Notes under the pieces: model-generated
Seen by the model: the letters and a program-made list of their open reading frames with translations, nothing else
The model's database searches: none
Told to the model about the DNA's origin: nothing
Part shown: positions 1 through 9,803 of the stretch, in pieces
How the letters are laid out: every line of letters begins with the position of its first letter
Numbering within the stretch: the first letter of the stretch is position 1
Assembly (NCBI GenBank): GCA_016765685.1
Contig: JAESPR010000124.1
Span: forward strand, 1 to 61,784
Length of the DNA: 61,784 nt
Source of the DNA: Colwellia sp.
Lineage (GTDB): Bacteria; Pseudomonadota; Gammaproteobacteria; Enterobacterales; Alteromonadaceae
Direction: 5' to 3'
Program-made: the position numbers and the translations under genes

Positions 1-61
1 AGGTATCACCAACGGCAACGGTCGCTGCTTCATCGGTTAAAAAGTATTTTAGCTGTTTCAT
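1..61 (-). CDS. tsaE: TsaE N-terminus, tRNA threonylcarbamoyladenosine ATPase (partial)
   Basis: Only the first 20 codons lie in the window; the gene continues off the left edge. The peptide starts MKQLKYFLTDEAATVAVGD. That matches the usual TsaE opening (a short strand, then a helix leading to the P-loop), but the P-loop itself is outside the window. TsaE is the small ATPase of the TsaB-TsaD-TsaE complex that makes t6A37 in ANN-decoding tRNAs. The placement supports the call: in many gammaproteobacteria the tsaE cluster lies divergent from queG. The usual nnr gene is not seen between the two here. The assignment is an inference from a short peptide and synteny. Confidence 0.55.
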   Translation of the reverse strand, partial: MKQLKYFLTDEAATVAVGDT

Positions 62-286
62 TTATTTTCAAAGCTTTTCATTTAATTCGGTTAACTAAGT
101 GCTGTAGGGTGCAAACAAATCACTGCTGAGCATACCTCACCACCTATTAATATCAGTAATAATATCACCTGCAGCGTCATGAATATAGAGCTTAGTATTA
201 ATTCAACATTGGCATTAAAAACCATAGCTTGCTGTGCTAAACTCAGCAATATTGATACCCTGTTATCTATTTTTCAAGGAGATAGT

Positions 287-511
287 ATGAAATTACCATC
301 ATTGTTTTTCATCTTATTATTAATATCTGGTTGCTCAAACACGAATCACTCGATTTTAACTGATGCCAAGACTAGTGTAGAGCAAAGAGAAAGAGATTTA
401 CCTGAACATTTAAAAACTGGTAACGTCGAAAAATCAGATGTAAAAAAAGGTATAAAACATGCGCGTAACAATACTTTTTTAGCAGCTATATCTGCTTTGT
501 TTGACTGGTAA
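287..511 (+). CDS. Small lipoprotein of unknown function
   Basis: Encodes 74 residues from the ATG at 287, which has a well-placed AGGAGA about 5 bases upstream. The frame is open back to 179, but the upstream extension has no such signal and would bury the signal peptide. The N-terminus is a short signal peptide ending in the lipobox LISGC, so the protein should be lipidated on that cysteine, about residue 16. The remaining 58 residues are charged and probably helical, ending in a hydrophobic tail (FLAAISALFDW). I recognise no family. It lies 36 bp upstream of queG on the same strand and may share its transcript. Confidence 0.6.
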   Translation: MKLPSLFFILLLISGCSNTNHSILTDAKTSVEQRERDLPEHLKTGNVEKSDVKKGIKHARNNTFLAAISALFDW

Positions 512-547
512 AATGGATAATATATATAATGGTTATTTCACTTAATA

Positions 548-1768
548 ATGACAAACACTGCCGCTAACAATCACGCTATTAACTATCCTGAATTGGTTGA
601 AAAAATCAACTGCTGGGGTAAAGAGTTAGGCTTTTCTCAGCTTGGCATTACCGATGTTGATTTATCTAAACACGAACCAGCGCTTGAAAGATGGCTAGCT
701 AATAATTATCACGGCAATATGGACTATATGGCACGCCACGGTTTAATGCGTGCCCGCCCAGCAGAATTAGAGCTTGGCACATTAAGAGCCATTAGTGTTC
801 GTTTAGATTATTTACCCACCAAAGCAAAATGTGCTCGCATTTTAAAAGCCAAAGATCATGCTTATATCAGCCGTTATGCGCTAGGTCGCGATTATCACAA
901 ATTAATGCGCAAGCGTTTGCAGCAACTAGGTAAAAAAATAACCGATTACTTTGATGAGTTAGATAGTGAAAATTTCAACTTTCGTGCTTTTGTTGATTCT
1001 GCGCCAATACTAGAACGGCCTTTAGCTGAAAAAGCGGGCTTAGGTTGGGTTGGCAAACATAGTTTATTATTGAATAAAGAAGCGGGCTCTTGGTTTTTTT
1101 TGGGTGAATTACTGGTAAATATTCCTTTACCGGTAACCTCAAACGAAGCTGAAAAGTCAAAAACGTCTAATAATAGCTGTGGTAGCTGCGTGGCTTGCAT
1201 TAAAATATGTCCTACTAAAGCGATTGTTGAGCCTTACGTGGTCGATGCTCGGCGTTGCATATCTTACTTTACCATTGAATCGCCCGATCCCATCCCCTTA
1301 GAATTAAGACCGTTAATGGGCAATAGAATATATGGCTGTGATGATTGCCAACTGATTTGCCCGTGGAATAAATACGCAAAGTTAAGTCTAGAGCATGATT
1401 TTCAAGCAAGGCATCAACTTGATGAAATCACCTTACTTGAGCTGTTTTCTTGGGATGAAGATTACTTTTCAATAACATTACAAGGCTCTCCCATTCGCAG
1501 AATTGGCTTTCAAAGCTGGCAGCGTAATATTGCAGTTGCCTTAGGCAACGCTCCTTTTGATGAAAATATCATCGCGGCATTAACAGAAAAATTAACCTCC
1601 GCCTCAGCATTAGTTGCCGAACATATTCGTTGGGCTTTAACACAGCAAGCGTTGAAAAAAACTCCCGCCGCAACTCCCGCCGCAATTAACACAGAGAACA
1701 ATGCAAGTGCACGACTTAATGCTAGGTTAATTCGCTCAATAGAAAAAGGCTTACCTAGAGATGCTTAA
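548..1768 (+). CDS. queG: Epoxyqueuosine reductase QueG
   Basis: QueG is a cobalamin- and Fe-S-dependent cytoplasmic enzyme that reduces epoxyqueuosine to queuosine in tRNA, the last step of the pathway. The protein has 406 residues, slightly longer than the E. coli enzyme (379). Visible marks are the VDSAP segment near residue 149 with the catalytic aspartate of the family, the LGWVGKH cobalamin-pocket motif, and two ferredoxin-type cysteine clusters: CGSCVACIKICP near 211-222 and CDDCQLICPW near 263-272. A C-terminal region with HEAT-like helices follows. An alanine-rich tail after about residue 375 is not typical. It forms part of the conserved tsaE-queG-orn-rsgA-psd neighbourhood. Confidence 0.95.
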   Translation: MTNTAANNHAINYPELVEKINCWGKELGFSQLGITDVDLSKHEPALERWLANNYHGNMDYMARHGLMRARPAELELGTLRAISVRLDYLPTKAKCARILKAKDHAYISRYALGRDYHKLMRKRLQQLGKKITDYFDELDSENFNFRAFVDSAPILERPLAEKAGLGWVGKHSLLLNKEAGSWFFLGELLVNIPLPVTSNEAEKSKTSNNSCGSCVACIKICPTKAIVEPYVVDARRCISYFTIESPDPIPLELRPLMGNRIYGCDDCQLICPWNKYAKLSLEHDFQARHQLDEITLLELFSWDEDYFSITLQGSPIRRIGFQSWQRNIAVALGNAPFDENIIAALTEKLTSASALVAEHIRWALTQQALKKTPAATPAAINTENNASARLNARLIRSIEKGLPRDA

Positions 1769-1789
1769 CGTTAGTAGTTCAAGTTGATA

Positions 1790-4700
1790 TTAAATAGTTT
1801 CTGCATATTCATCAATATCATTTAAGGCTATACGAGTACTTTTAAGTAACGTATTTATTTTATTTAAGCTGCTCGGAATTTCACTGCCCGTTAATAGTTT
1901 TGACCATTTTGTGCATAAAAATTGTAACTCTTGGGCCGAAAGTATTTTGGCATTCAACGCTAATGTTGAGATAGACAATTGCGCTTGTTCGATATTTTTT
2001 GTTTTGATTGCATCAATTAAGCTATCGAGTTGCTGATGATTATCTTGGCTGTAGTCATCAAGCATAAACAGCGCTAACTCAACGGATCCTTGGTGTTGTA
2101 AATATTGAGTAAAGTCGAACACCGCCGCGCTATTATTTTCCGTGAGCACGGTGGCAACTTCGGTAATAACAAGTTCATCTAAACTCTCTGAGAAATCAGC
2201 GGTTAAGGCAAGCGCATCATTTTCAGTTCGACGTTCACCCGCGATAGGTTGCGACTGTTTTAACCAAGGTGCTAAAGCATCAGCCAGCTCAGTTAAGCTA
2301 CTGTCTTTAACAAGTTGACCAATATGCCAATGCTTAAAACATTCATGATCTTCTATCTGAGGGATAAGCTCTGTTAAACTAAATACCGCCACATCAACCA
2401 CGGGTTTGCTGGTCATTTCAACTAAGGCGGTTGCAGTAAACTCGGTAATAAGTAAACTATATAGCCCTGTTTGCCAACACGCATGTTGAGCCGCTTCGTG
2501 AGCAACGACTTGCACCTGTAAACCTAACCATTGCAATAAGCGCTGCAAATTTTGATACTGCTGAGGGGCATTAACCGCCAGCAATACCGAAAGTCCACTT
2601 TCAACATATTGCTTATTAGTTATTTTTTCACCCGACAATAATTGATTACTGGCATTATCGCTGGCTAGCAGCGCGTTAATATTACCTAAAAAACTGTATT
2701 TACATAACAGCGGCTCTGCTTGTGAATAAAAGCCAAAATGCTGATAACTTAGCAAATTAGATTGAAGTATCATCAATTTGGGTTGTAATGAGTGAGGCAA
2801 GTTTTTTAGTTGTTGAGTAATTAAATCAAAGCTACCCAATGCCATATCACTAGCCACCACCAAGATATCAATGGGATGACGGTTAAGATATTTTGCGGTC
2901 AGTTGTTGTTCGAAACTATCTATTCGGGCCAAGCGTTCAAATTTTCCCTTGGCTGATAGCACCATATTTTCAACCCGTTCAGCGAGCATACTGTTATTTG
3001 ACAATAACATTAGTTTGGTGTTTTTTAAGCTGACGTTATTGGTACTCTCAGCGGCACCTGCAATAGCTAAGGGTAATTCAAAGCTAAGCTGATAACCGTC
3101 ATCGTTAAGCTGAGCGGCAATATTTTCACCATGTTGCTTGGCAAATAAAAGAGTGAAGATATCAATTAACGGTGTTATAGCAACATCTGTCGACTGTGAT
3201 TTCAGCAATTGGGTTATTAAATCAGGTAAAACGTCTGATGGTTGGTTTTTTACGTGCGCTACAAAGTGCACTAACTGCTGACCGGTGCTTTTTTCTTGTA
3301 ATTGCAGCTGTAAATGCAATTGTGCCTGATGGCAATTGTTTAAGGAGATATCGATAAACAGATTCATTAATTGTTGAAACAAACGATAATCAATTTTTGC
3401 CGATGTTAACAGTTGCTCGTCACAACTAATAAACAACTGATTATCGTGAATTTGTTGCTTTTTTTGTTGATTAAATAAAATGGCATGAATTTCATCCTCC
3501 AAATTTATATCGCACAGTTTTAATACTGATGTTTCAGCTTTTAGAGTCAATGCTAAATGAAATTGGGTTATTTGTTGATACAACTCAGTTAGCTTAACAT
3601 TATCGCCTACTGCGTTGTGTTTAAACGCAGCCCCTTGTTGCTGTTGTATCAAAAACAAGGTTGCCTTTGCTAAAGTCTGATAGCGCTGTAATTCACTACT
3701 CAAGTGGGCTGCACTTTGTGCTTTCGAGGCTAACGCTTGCTGCTCATTGTCTATTGCTAGTTGGGCAACTATTTGTTTTTGTTGTGCGATCAATTGTACC
3801 GTAGTTTGGTATTGCTCAGTTAATAGCTGAAACTGTTGTTCGTTATGTGCCGGTTTAATAATGCTTTGCAGCTGCTGTAATATTTGCTCGGTTTCCGCGC
3901 AGTTAGCAGGCACAATAGCTTCACCTTGGTTTTGTATATTACGCTGAATTATTTCGACACCTTGTTGCGCAGACATTTTAATTTGCTCACGCAACTTCCA
4001 GATTAAGTAAAAGAAAAACAACAATAAAAGGCTAATAACAAAGATAATCATCAAGGTAATATTTTGATTAGACAAGGGCATACCAATGTCGGCTAAAATT
4101 GCTTTAATATGGGGTGCTTTGCTAACTTTTGAGTGTTGATAAGGCGTGAGTAACAACTGACTAATTTGTTGCCGTTGAGTTTTTAAATCATGCTGATAAT
4201 CTTGCGCTAGACGAAGGTAACCTTGCCATTTTGCTAGCGCTCTTTGCTCGGTTAACACAATTTTTTCGAAAGCCGTTAATTGTTGATGCACATCAGCCAG
4301 AGCTTTAATTCCATCACCAGCACTTAACTGCTTATTTAACACAAATACGTGTTCAACTCGCAAGCGTAATTGTTCAAAAGTAATCAGGGGAGTGTGCATA
4401 GTTAACTGCTCAAAATTTACTAATATTTCAGCTAACAAGGTTTTAAATTGTTGTAAATTATTCAGTTGCAAAACCGCGTTTGCATAAGCATTAGCTCGAC
4501 TAAAAGTGACTCTATCTTTGGCTTGATCTGCTTGCAGTTGTTTATTCAGAATTTTTTGCTGGCTAAGTTTTTTATCTATAATAGGGGTTATTGAAAATAA
4601 CATCAGCTGCAGTTGAATAATACTACTTTGCCTTAACTGCTGGTTACGGGTGTGGCTGTCTTGAATACGTGAAACAATATCTTGTGCTAATTGGTTGTCA

Positions 4701-5095
4701 TGTAACCATTGTTGAAAACGTTGTCCATTGGCACTGTTTAACTGTAATAACTGACGGTTAATGTTCAGTAACTGGGTGTGTAATTCAACAAAATGCTCGG
4801 CATTAGCAACACTCAATAAACTCGTCACAAGCTTTTGCGCATTTTGTAGCGCATTAATTTGCTTCAGCTGTTGTGTTAATGGCACTAACTGAGTTGCTAC
4901 TAATATTTTATTTTGGCTATAGTGCTCGACAAATAAGAGTGTCGTTAACCCCAAAATTGCCACGAGAGTTAGTAATAACGCCACTAATTTATGAGTGAAC
5001 TGTTGGTATAGCGCTGGGAGCTTAATTGGTTTCACTGGCTGATGTGCTGTTTTTTCAGTTTCAGTCGAGTCAGCAAGCTCGTTAGTATCGCTCAT
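1790..5095 (-). CDS. Degenerate hybrid histidine kinase-like membrane protein
   Basis: A protein of 1101 residues with the layout of a TorS/BarA-type hybrid sensor kinase. It has a TM helix at about 36-58, a periplasmic glutamine-rich helical region, a TM helix at about 345-367, a coiled coil, a kinase-like core at about 455-675, two receiver-like folds (about 690-810 and 833-945), and a C-terminal HPt-like bundle (about 992-1080). Every catalytic position I can align is changed. The H-box reads LSSELQ with Ser467 where His belongs, and the N-box reads NLFIDISLNN with Asp582 for Asn. There is no DxGxG box, neither receiver has the phosphoacceptor Asp, and the HPt reads ISTLAL with Ser1043 for His. 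It may be a pseudokinase or scaffold. It lies convergent with queG, 21 bp away. Confidence 0.65.
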   Translation of the reverse strand: MSDTNELADSTETEKTAHQPVKPIKLPALYQQFTHKLVALLLTLVAILGLTTLLFVEHYSQNKILVATQLVPLTQQLKQINALQNAQKLVTSLLSVANAEHFVELHTQLLNINRQLLQLNSANGQRFQQWLHDNQLAQDIVSRIQDSHTRNQQLRQSSIIQLQLMLFSITPIIDKKLSQQKILNKQLQADQAKDRVTFSRANAYANAVLQLNNLQQFKTLLAEILVNFEQLTMHTPLITFEQLRLRVEHVFVLNKQLSAGDGIKALADVHQQLTAFEKIVLTEQRALAKWQGYLRLAQDYQHDLKTQRQQISQLLLTPYQHSKVSKAPHIKAILADIGMPLSNQNITLMIIFVISLLLLFFFYLIWKLREQIKMSAQQGVEIIQRNIQNQGEAIVPANCAETEQILQQLQSIIKPAHNEQQFQLLTEQYQTTVQLIAQQKQIVAQLAIDNEQQALASKAQSAAHLSSELQRYQTLAKATLFLIQQQQGAAFKHNAVGDNVKLTELYQQITQFHLALTLKAETSVLKLCDINLEDEIHAILFNQQKKQQIHDNQLFISCDEQLLTSAKIDYRLFQQLMNLFIDISLNNCHQAQLHLQLQLQEKSTGQQLVHFVAHVKNQPSDVLPDLITQLLKSQSTDVAITPLIDIFTLLFAKQHGENIAAQLNDDGYQLSFELPLAIAGAAESTNNVSLKNTKLMLLSNNSMLAERVENMVLSAKGKFERLARIDSFEQQLTAKYLNRHPIDILVVASDMALGSFDLITQQLKNLPHSLQPKLMILQSNLLSYQHFGFYSQAEPLLCKYSFLGNINALLASDNASNQLLSGEKITNKQYVESGLSVLLAVNAPQQYQNLQRLLQWLGLQVQVVAHEAAQHACWQTGLYSLLITEFTATALVEMTSKPVVDVAVFSLTELIPQIEDHECFKHWHIGQLVKDSSLTELADALAPWLKQSQPIAGERRTENDALALTADFSESLDELVITEVATVLTENNSAAVFDFTQYLQHQGSVELALFMLDDYSQDNHQQLDSLIDAIKTKNIEQAQLSISTLALNAKILSAQELQFLCTKWSKLLTGSEIPSSLNKINTLLKSTRIALNDIDEYAETI

Positions 5096-5177
5096 AGTTA
5101 TTGTTTTTATGCTAATTCTTTAATTGGTTTAGTTTATACCAAACCAACTACAGAATAATAGTTTCATCAATATTAAT

Positions 5178-5663
5178 TTAGCGCTTTTTATTCACCCATG
5201 CCCATTGCATTTCACATTCAATAGGCTGTTGTCCTGATTCATCGGTGATCGTTACCAGTACCATAACATCGCCTTTTTCTTGTTGTTCTATTTGAGTGAT
5301 TTGCTCAGTTGTTAACTTGGCAATCGCGGTTAAATTACCTTGCATTCTACGTTGATAATTAACTTTCATTGCTTTTAATAAAGGTAATTTACTATCTGGG
5401 ACATTCATGCCAAAGACGATTCCCGTTGCTGATTCAGCTAATACCGCTGCTGCAATAGCGTGAATACCACCAATATGATTTTGCACTGCTTTTTTATTCT
5501 TTAAAAACAAGCGAGTTTGTTGATGAGTTATTTGCTCAATTTTCACCCCTGTTGTGCCGGCAAATTTAACCTTAGTAGTAAATAGTGTTGTTAATAAAAA
5601 TGACTGCATGAACTGCGGTGCTTTATTTACCTTGTTGACGAACGTACTAAATTTATTTGCCAT
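5178..5663 (-). CDS. DUF4442 hotdog-fold protein (thioesterase-like)
   Basis: Encodes 161 residues that fit the DUF4442/PaaI-type hotdog family. A central helix segment reads NHIGGIHAIAAAVLAE, matching the N-H-x-G-x-x-H helix that lines the active site of acyl-CoA thioesterases. It is followed by strands through MKVNYQRRMQGNLTAIAKL and a closing QWAWVNKK strand. No signal peptide or TM helix is present, so it is probably cytoplasmic. Thioesterase activity on acyl-CoA is inferred from the fold; the substrate cannot be told. It lies 82 bp upstream of the degenerate kinase on the same strand, and the two might be co-transcribed. Confidence 0.7.
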   Translation of the reverse strand: MANKFSTFVNKVNKAPQFMQSFLLTTLFTTKVKFAGTTGVKIEQITHQQTRLFLKNKKAVQNHIGGIHAIAAAVLAESATGIVFGMNVPDSKLPLLKAMKVNYQRRMQGNLTAIAKLTTEQITQIEQQEKGDVMVLVTITDESGQQPIECEMQWAWVNKKR

Positions 5664-5916
5664 AGTATTACCTTATTGTGACTGAGGGTAGTGTGAACAA
5701 CCTTATAATAGTGATTGCTATTGTCGAGCAAACTGGTCAGACCTGCAAGGTGTTATTTGTAGCCTAAAAACTTTTTAACAGCAACTATAGAATACATTCA
5801 CAATTTCAATAGACCCACTGTAACTATCAAGGTGTCTTTTTATACTATTTACTGCTTAATTTTTAATCAACCTGGGTCGATAACCTGATCATAGTTCCAT
5901 TACCCAGAGTAATATC

Positions 5917-6981
5917 ATGACTATTACTACTTTAGAATTAAGCCAGCAGCAGAGTTATCAACAAACATCTAAGCAACGTCAAAAAGTCACCTTGCTGGCT
6001 CCGGCGAACATTGCACCAGATAATATGAATGTGAACCAGTCATTACTCCTATCATCGAGCAACCTCATTAGTTCAAGAGCCAATCAAATATCACCAACAT
6101 CAAGTGAAATTAATAACGTCACTTACGAGAAACCACTGTCGATAAAACTGCAATTGATGACGCTGATTTTAGAGCGATTTATTGGACGAGAGTTAGATAT
6201 TAGTGCTTTTAGCTATTTTACTAACAATGAAAAAGTTAATAATAATTTTGAATTAATTAACCAAACATTTTCTGCAATAAACGCTGAGCTAGTGACTATT
6301 GGTGAGCAATCATTTCAACAAGGTGATTTATTATCAGTAGAACAATGGACAACTTCTAAACAACAGCTCAGCTATCAAATACAAGGCAAATTCAACATTA
6401 ATGATCAAGCATTATCACTTAATTATAATTTTACTTTATCAAGTGAACGCACTAGTTATAGTAAAATTGAAATGTCTGCTGCAGCGTTGAAAGATCCATT
6501 AATAGTACAGTTTGGCGCACAAAGTTTAGGAAAAATAACGGGACAAAAAAACTTTCTTATTAACCAAGATAATACGTTAGATAAGTTACCTATTTTTTCC
6601 GGCGATGTCGGTTATTTAGTTTTTGATCAAAACAATAATCAGCAAGCCGATGATGGCAGTGAATTATTTGGCCCTCAAACAGGACAAGGTTTTGCTGAAT
6701 TAGCGCGGTTAGATAGCAACAATAATGGATTTATTGATGCTGAAGATAAAGACTTTGAACGGTTATACCTATGGCAGCCAAATGCTGATAATAGTCAAAC
6801 TGAGCGATGGCTATCGTTGCAGGAAGCAAAAATACAAGCGATTAGTCTCTCTGCAATTAGCACTCCCTTTGATTTTTATGATCAACAAGGGCAATTACAG
6901 GCACAATTGCGTCAATCCAGTTTTGCCATTAGCGACGAGGGATATGGACGTGGCGTACATCAAGTAGATGTACGTATTTAA
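5917..6981 (+). CDS. EF-hand-like calcium-binding protein, unknown function
   Basis: A protein of 354 residues with no signal peptide and a low-complexity Gln/Ser N-terminus. The C-terminal third carries two acidic loops of EF-hand or dockerin type: DQNNNQQADDGSELFG near 231-246, then LDSNNNGFIDAEDKDFERL near 257-275, followed by LYLW and a region reading QAISLSAISTPF. This D-x-N-x-N-G-x-I-D pattern is shared by a family of proteobacterial proteins with VCBS- or dockerin-like calcium sites. The N-terminal part matches nothing I know. The start at 5917 is the first ATG after a 250-bp gap. Function is unknown; calcium binding is inferred from the loops. Confidence 0.6.
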   Translation: MTITTLELSQQQSYQQTSKQRQKVTLLAPANIAPDNMNVNQSLLLSSSNLISSRANQISPTSSEINNVTYEKPLSIKLQLMTLILERFIGRELDISAFSYFTNNEKVNNNFELINQTFSAINAELVTIGEQSFQQGDLLSVEQWTTSKQQLSYQIQGKFNINDQALSLNYNFTLSSERTSYSKIEMSAAALKDPLIVQFGAQSLGKITGQKNFLINQDNTLDKLPIFSGDVGYLVFDQNNNQQADDGSELFGPQTGQGFAELARLDSNNNGFIDAEDKDFERLYLWQPNADNSQTERWLSLQEAKIQAISLSAISTPFDFYDQQGQLQAQLRQSSFAISDEGYGRGVHQVDVRI

Positions 6982-7016
6982 AAAAGGTTTAGACCTTAAT
7001 GCTTTATCTTCAGAGC

Positions 7017-7562
7017 TTATACCTTAAAGAAGTGCTTTCGATAAATTCTTAACTCAGCGATAGATTCACGAATGTCATCTAAAGCCAAATGGGCACCAGT
7101 TTTAACTACTTTATTCAATACTTCAGGTTTCCACCTACGAGCAAGCTCTTTGACCGTACTGACATCTAAATTACGATAATGAAAATGATCTTCGAAATCA
7201 GCCATGTATTTGTTAATAAAACGTCGGTCTTGACCAATACTGTTACCACACATGGGTGACTTTCCTTGAGGCACATACTGTTGCACAAACTTGAGTGTTT
7301 GCGCGGTTGCTTCCGACAAGCTGATGTTACTGTCTCGACAACGTTTGGTTAAGCCTGATTTACCATGATGTTCAATACACCAAGCACTCATATTATCTAA
7401 CACATGATCTGTTTGATGAATTGCAAATACGGGTCCTTCTGCTAAGGTATTTAGTTGGCTATCGGTAATAATAGTGGCAATTTCTAGCACTACATCAATT
7501 TTTGGCTCTAACCCGGTCATCTCTAAATCAAGCCAAATTAAATTGGAGTCACTACATGTCAT
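7017..7562 (-). CDS. orn: Oligoribonuclease Orn
   Basis: A DEDDh 3'-5' exoribonuclease that degrades RNA dinucleotides, including pGpG from cyclic-di-GMP turnover. The 181 residues equal the usual length. WLDLEMTGL at 10-18 holds the first acidic pair (Asp12, Glu14). Further on, the conserved HHGKSGL segment, the [10 protein letters not shown] segment, and the final HLALDDI box with the catalytic His and Asp are all intact. It is transcribed divergently from rsgA, as in E. coli and its relatives, with 92 bp between the two starts. A diguanylate cyclase also occurs in this window (59428-60429), so Orn would close the c-di-GMP degradation path. Confidence 0.97.
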   Translation of the reverse strand: MTCSDSNLIWLDLEMTGLEPKIDVVLEIATIITDSQLNTLAEGPVFAIHQTDHVLDNMSAWCIEHHGKSGLTKRCRDSNISLSEATAQTLKFVQQYVPQGKSPMCGNSIGQDRRFINKYMADFEDHFHYRNLDVSTVKELARRWKPEVLNKVVKTGAHLALDDIRESIAELRIYRKHFFKV

Positions 7563-7654
7563 AAAAATCCCTTAAAAATTGCACAAGCAATACGGTTTGA
7601 ATATAAGTATAATAGCTGACAAATAACTAGGATTAAACAAAATGATTGACTCTT

Positions 7655-8719
7655 GTGGCTAAGAAAAAATTAACCAAAGGCCAACAACGGCGTATTAAAG
7701 CGAACCATGACAAAAAGCTACATGCAAAAGTCAGCTCAAATACAGACGCCAAGGTAAGTAAAGTGCAATGGCAAGATAACGACTTAGGCGTAGCCCAACA
7801 AGGTAAAGTGATTAGTCGTTTTGGTCAACATGCTGATGTTGAAAGTGATGATGGCAGTATTTATCGCTGTAATTTGCGTCGTTCGATTAGCTCATTAGTT
7901 TGTGGTGACAAAGTGCTTTGGCGTTTAGGCAAAGCAACTCAACACAGCATTCGCGGCATTATTGAAGCCGTACATGAGCGCGACTCAGTGTTAAGTCGTC
8001 CTGATGTTTACGATGGTATAAAACCCATTGCTGCTAATATTAGCCAAATTTTGATCGTTTCTTCAATATTACCGGCTTTTAATAGTGATATCATCGACCG
8101 TTATTTAGTTGCCGCTGAACAAACCGGCATCACCCCGGTCATCATTTTAAATAAAACGGATTTATTGAATCAACTCAACCAAACCGAGCAAGACGCTATG
8201 GAAGCGCAATTACAAATTTATCGCGATATCGGTTATCAGGTACTTTACGGTAGCAGCCAAACCAATCAAGGTATCGAAGTAATCAAAGCCCAATTAAGCC
8301 AACATACCAGTATTTTTGTTGGTCAATCTGGCGTTGGTAAATCAACCTTGGTGAATGCTTTGATGCCAGAGTTGGGTTTGGTCACTAAAGAAGTATCCCA
8401 AAATTCGGGGTTAGGACAGCATACCACCACAGTTGCACGTTTATATCATTTTGATGATGGTGGTGATTTAATTGATTCTCCCGGCATTAGAGAATTTGGT
8501 TTATGGCATTTAACACCTGAGCAAGTGTTTAACGGTTTTAAAGAGTTTGCGCAATTTCAAGGTTTATGTAAATTTAGGGATTGTAAACACACCTGTGATC
8601 CCGGCTGTGCTTTAACGGCAGCGAACGAACAACAAATTCATCCTAAACGCTTTGCTAGCTTTCAACGTATTATCGCAAGTTTAGGCGAAAACAAATTAAC
8701 TTCACGGTTTAATGATTAA
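7655..8719 (+). CDS. rsgA: Ribosome small subunit-dependent GTPase RsgA
   Basis: A circularly permuted GTPase that checks maturation of the 30S subunit. From the GTG at 7655 the protein has 354 residues and begins [13 protein letters not shown], matching family N-termini; a TTG at 7646 in the same frame would add three residues. It has an N-terminal OB fold (about 45-115), then the motifs in permuted order: NKTD near 166 (G4), GQSGVGKST near 223 (G1), DSPG near 274 (G3). A C-terminal zinc-binding cluster, [14 protein letters not shown], lies near 305-318. The best Shine-Dalgarno (AGGA, 7629-7632) is better spaced for a seven-codon frame, stop included, at 7642 that overlaps this start. Confidence 0.95.
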   Translation: MAKKKLTKGQQRRIKANHDKKLHAKVSSNTDAKVSKVQWQDNDLGVAQQGKVISRFGQHADVESDDGSIYRCNLRRSISSLVCGDKVLWRLGKATQHSIRGIIEAVHERDSVLSRPDVYDGIKPIAANISQILIVSSILPAFNSDIIDRYLVAAEQTGITPVIILNKTDLLNQLNQTEQDAMEAQLQIYRDIGYQVLYGSSQTNQGIEVIKAQLSQHTSIFVGQSGVGKSTLVNALMPELGLVTKEVSQNSGLGQHTTTVARLYHFDDGGDLIDSPGIREFGLWHLTPEQVFNGFKEFAQFQGLCKFRDCKHTCDPGCALTAANEQQIHPKRFASFQRIIASLGENKLTSRFND

Positions 8720-8754
8720 TACTCCAATTACCTGTAATAAAAAAGGAAACACTC

Positions 8755-9672
8755 GTGTCATCAGAGCATTCAACTTCACCCAATCCTTCAACTAAGAACA
8801 CTCTCAGCGATAAAATTAAAATAGCGATGCAGTATGCCATGCCTAAACATGCTATTTCTCGCTTAGTGGGTAAACTGGCAGCAGCTAAAATGGGTTGGTT
8901 AACGACCCAATTAATCGATGTTTTTATCAAAGCTTATGGGATCAACATGAGTGAAGCAAAATATAAAAAAGCGAGCGACTTTGCTACTTTCAATGACTTT
9001 TTCACTCGTGAACTAGCCGATGGCGCTCGACCTATTGAAACGGATGTTAACAGTTTATGTTATCCCGTTGATGGCGCTATTTCCCAGCAAGGCGACATTG
9101 TTGACGGAAAACTTATTCAAGCAAAAGGATTTAATTATAGCTTGACCTCATTACTAGGTGGTGATGCCCGAACCTCAGCCCCTTTTCAGCAAGGCAAGTT
9201 TTCCTGCATTTATTTAGCGCCCAAAGATTATCACAGAATTCATATGCCCATGGCAGCAACCTTGCGCGAAATGATTTACGTGCCCGGTGAATTATTTTCA
9301 GTGAATCCGCTAACCGCGAATAATGTACCCGACTTATTTGCTCGTAACGAACGTGTCGTCACTATTTTTGATACTGAGCATGGCGCTCTTGCTATGGTGC
9401 TTGTTGGTGCCACTATTGTTGCTAGCATTGAAACCTCATGGGCTGGCACTATTACCCCGCCCGCAGGTAAAGATATTTTTAGATGGCAATATCCCGCCAA
9501 GGGTGTTGATGTCATCACTTTTGAAAAAGGTGATGAGATGGGCCGCTTTAAATTGGGCTCCACGGTGGTTAGCGCCTTCGCACCTAATATGATTGATTTT
9601 GTTCCTGACGCTGGGGCTGAAACAGTTACCCGATTAGGTGAGCGCTACGCGTTACTATGTCAAGGTAATTAA
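8755..9672 (+). CDS. psd: Phosphatidylserine decarboxylase proenzyme
   Basis: A membrane-associated enzyme that decarboxylates phosphatidylserine to phosphatidylethanolamine. The 305 residues begin at a GTG with AAAGGAAA just upstream. The self-processing site LGST is at about 267-270. Cleavage there leaves a short alpha chain whose Ser becomes the pyruvoyl group. The aspartate and histidine of the processing triad are visible in YPVDGAIS (near 104) and YHRIHMP (near 159-164). It follows rsgA by 35 bp, the usual order in gammaproteobacteria, and is probably co-transcribed with it. Confidence 0.96.
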   Translation: MSSEHSTSPNPSTKNTLSDKIKIAMQYAMPKHAISRLVGKLAAAKMGWLTTQLIDVFIKAYGINMSEAKYKKASDFATFNDFFTRELADGARPIETDVNSLCYPVDGAISQQGDIVDGKLIQAKGFNYSLTSLLGGDARTSAPFQQGKFSCIYLAPKDYHRIHMPMAATLREMIYVPGELFSVNPLTANNVPDLFARNERVVTIFDTEHGALAMVLVGATIVASIETSWAGTITPPAGKDIFRWQYPAKGVDVITFEKGDEMGRFKLGSTVVSAFAPNMIDFVPDAGAETVTRLGERYALLCQGN

Positions 9673-9741
9673 TCAAAACTAATACCCTATAAATTAAGGG
9701 TTGCTCATTAATTCAACAAAGGATAGGATGAGTGTACTTTG

Positions 9742-9761
9742 ATTACGATTATATTCGTAAT
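9742..9761. promoter_or_regulatory. Palindromic operator candidate for the BlaI-type repressor
   Basis: A perfect inverted repeat, ATTACGA-TTATAT-TCGTAAT (7-bp arms, 6-bp spacer), sits 42 bp before the start of the BlaI/MecI-family gene. BlaI and MecI bind dyads of the TTACA...TGTAA type; this one shares the outer TTAC/GTAA. Autoregulation is the natural inference. No second copy was noticed near the M56 gene. Confidence 0.5.
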
Positions 9762-9803
9762 AATGAAATTTTTTCAAAAAATCATCTATTCAGGACAACT
9801 TAA

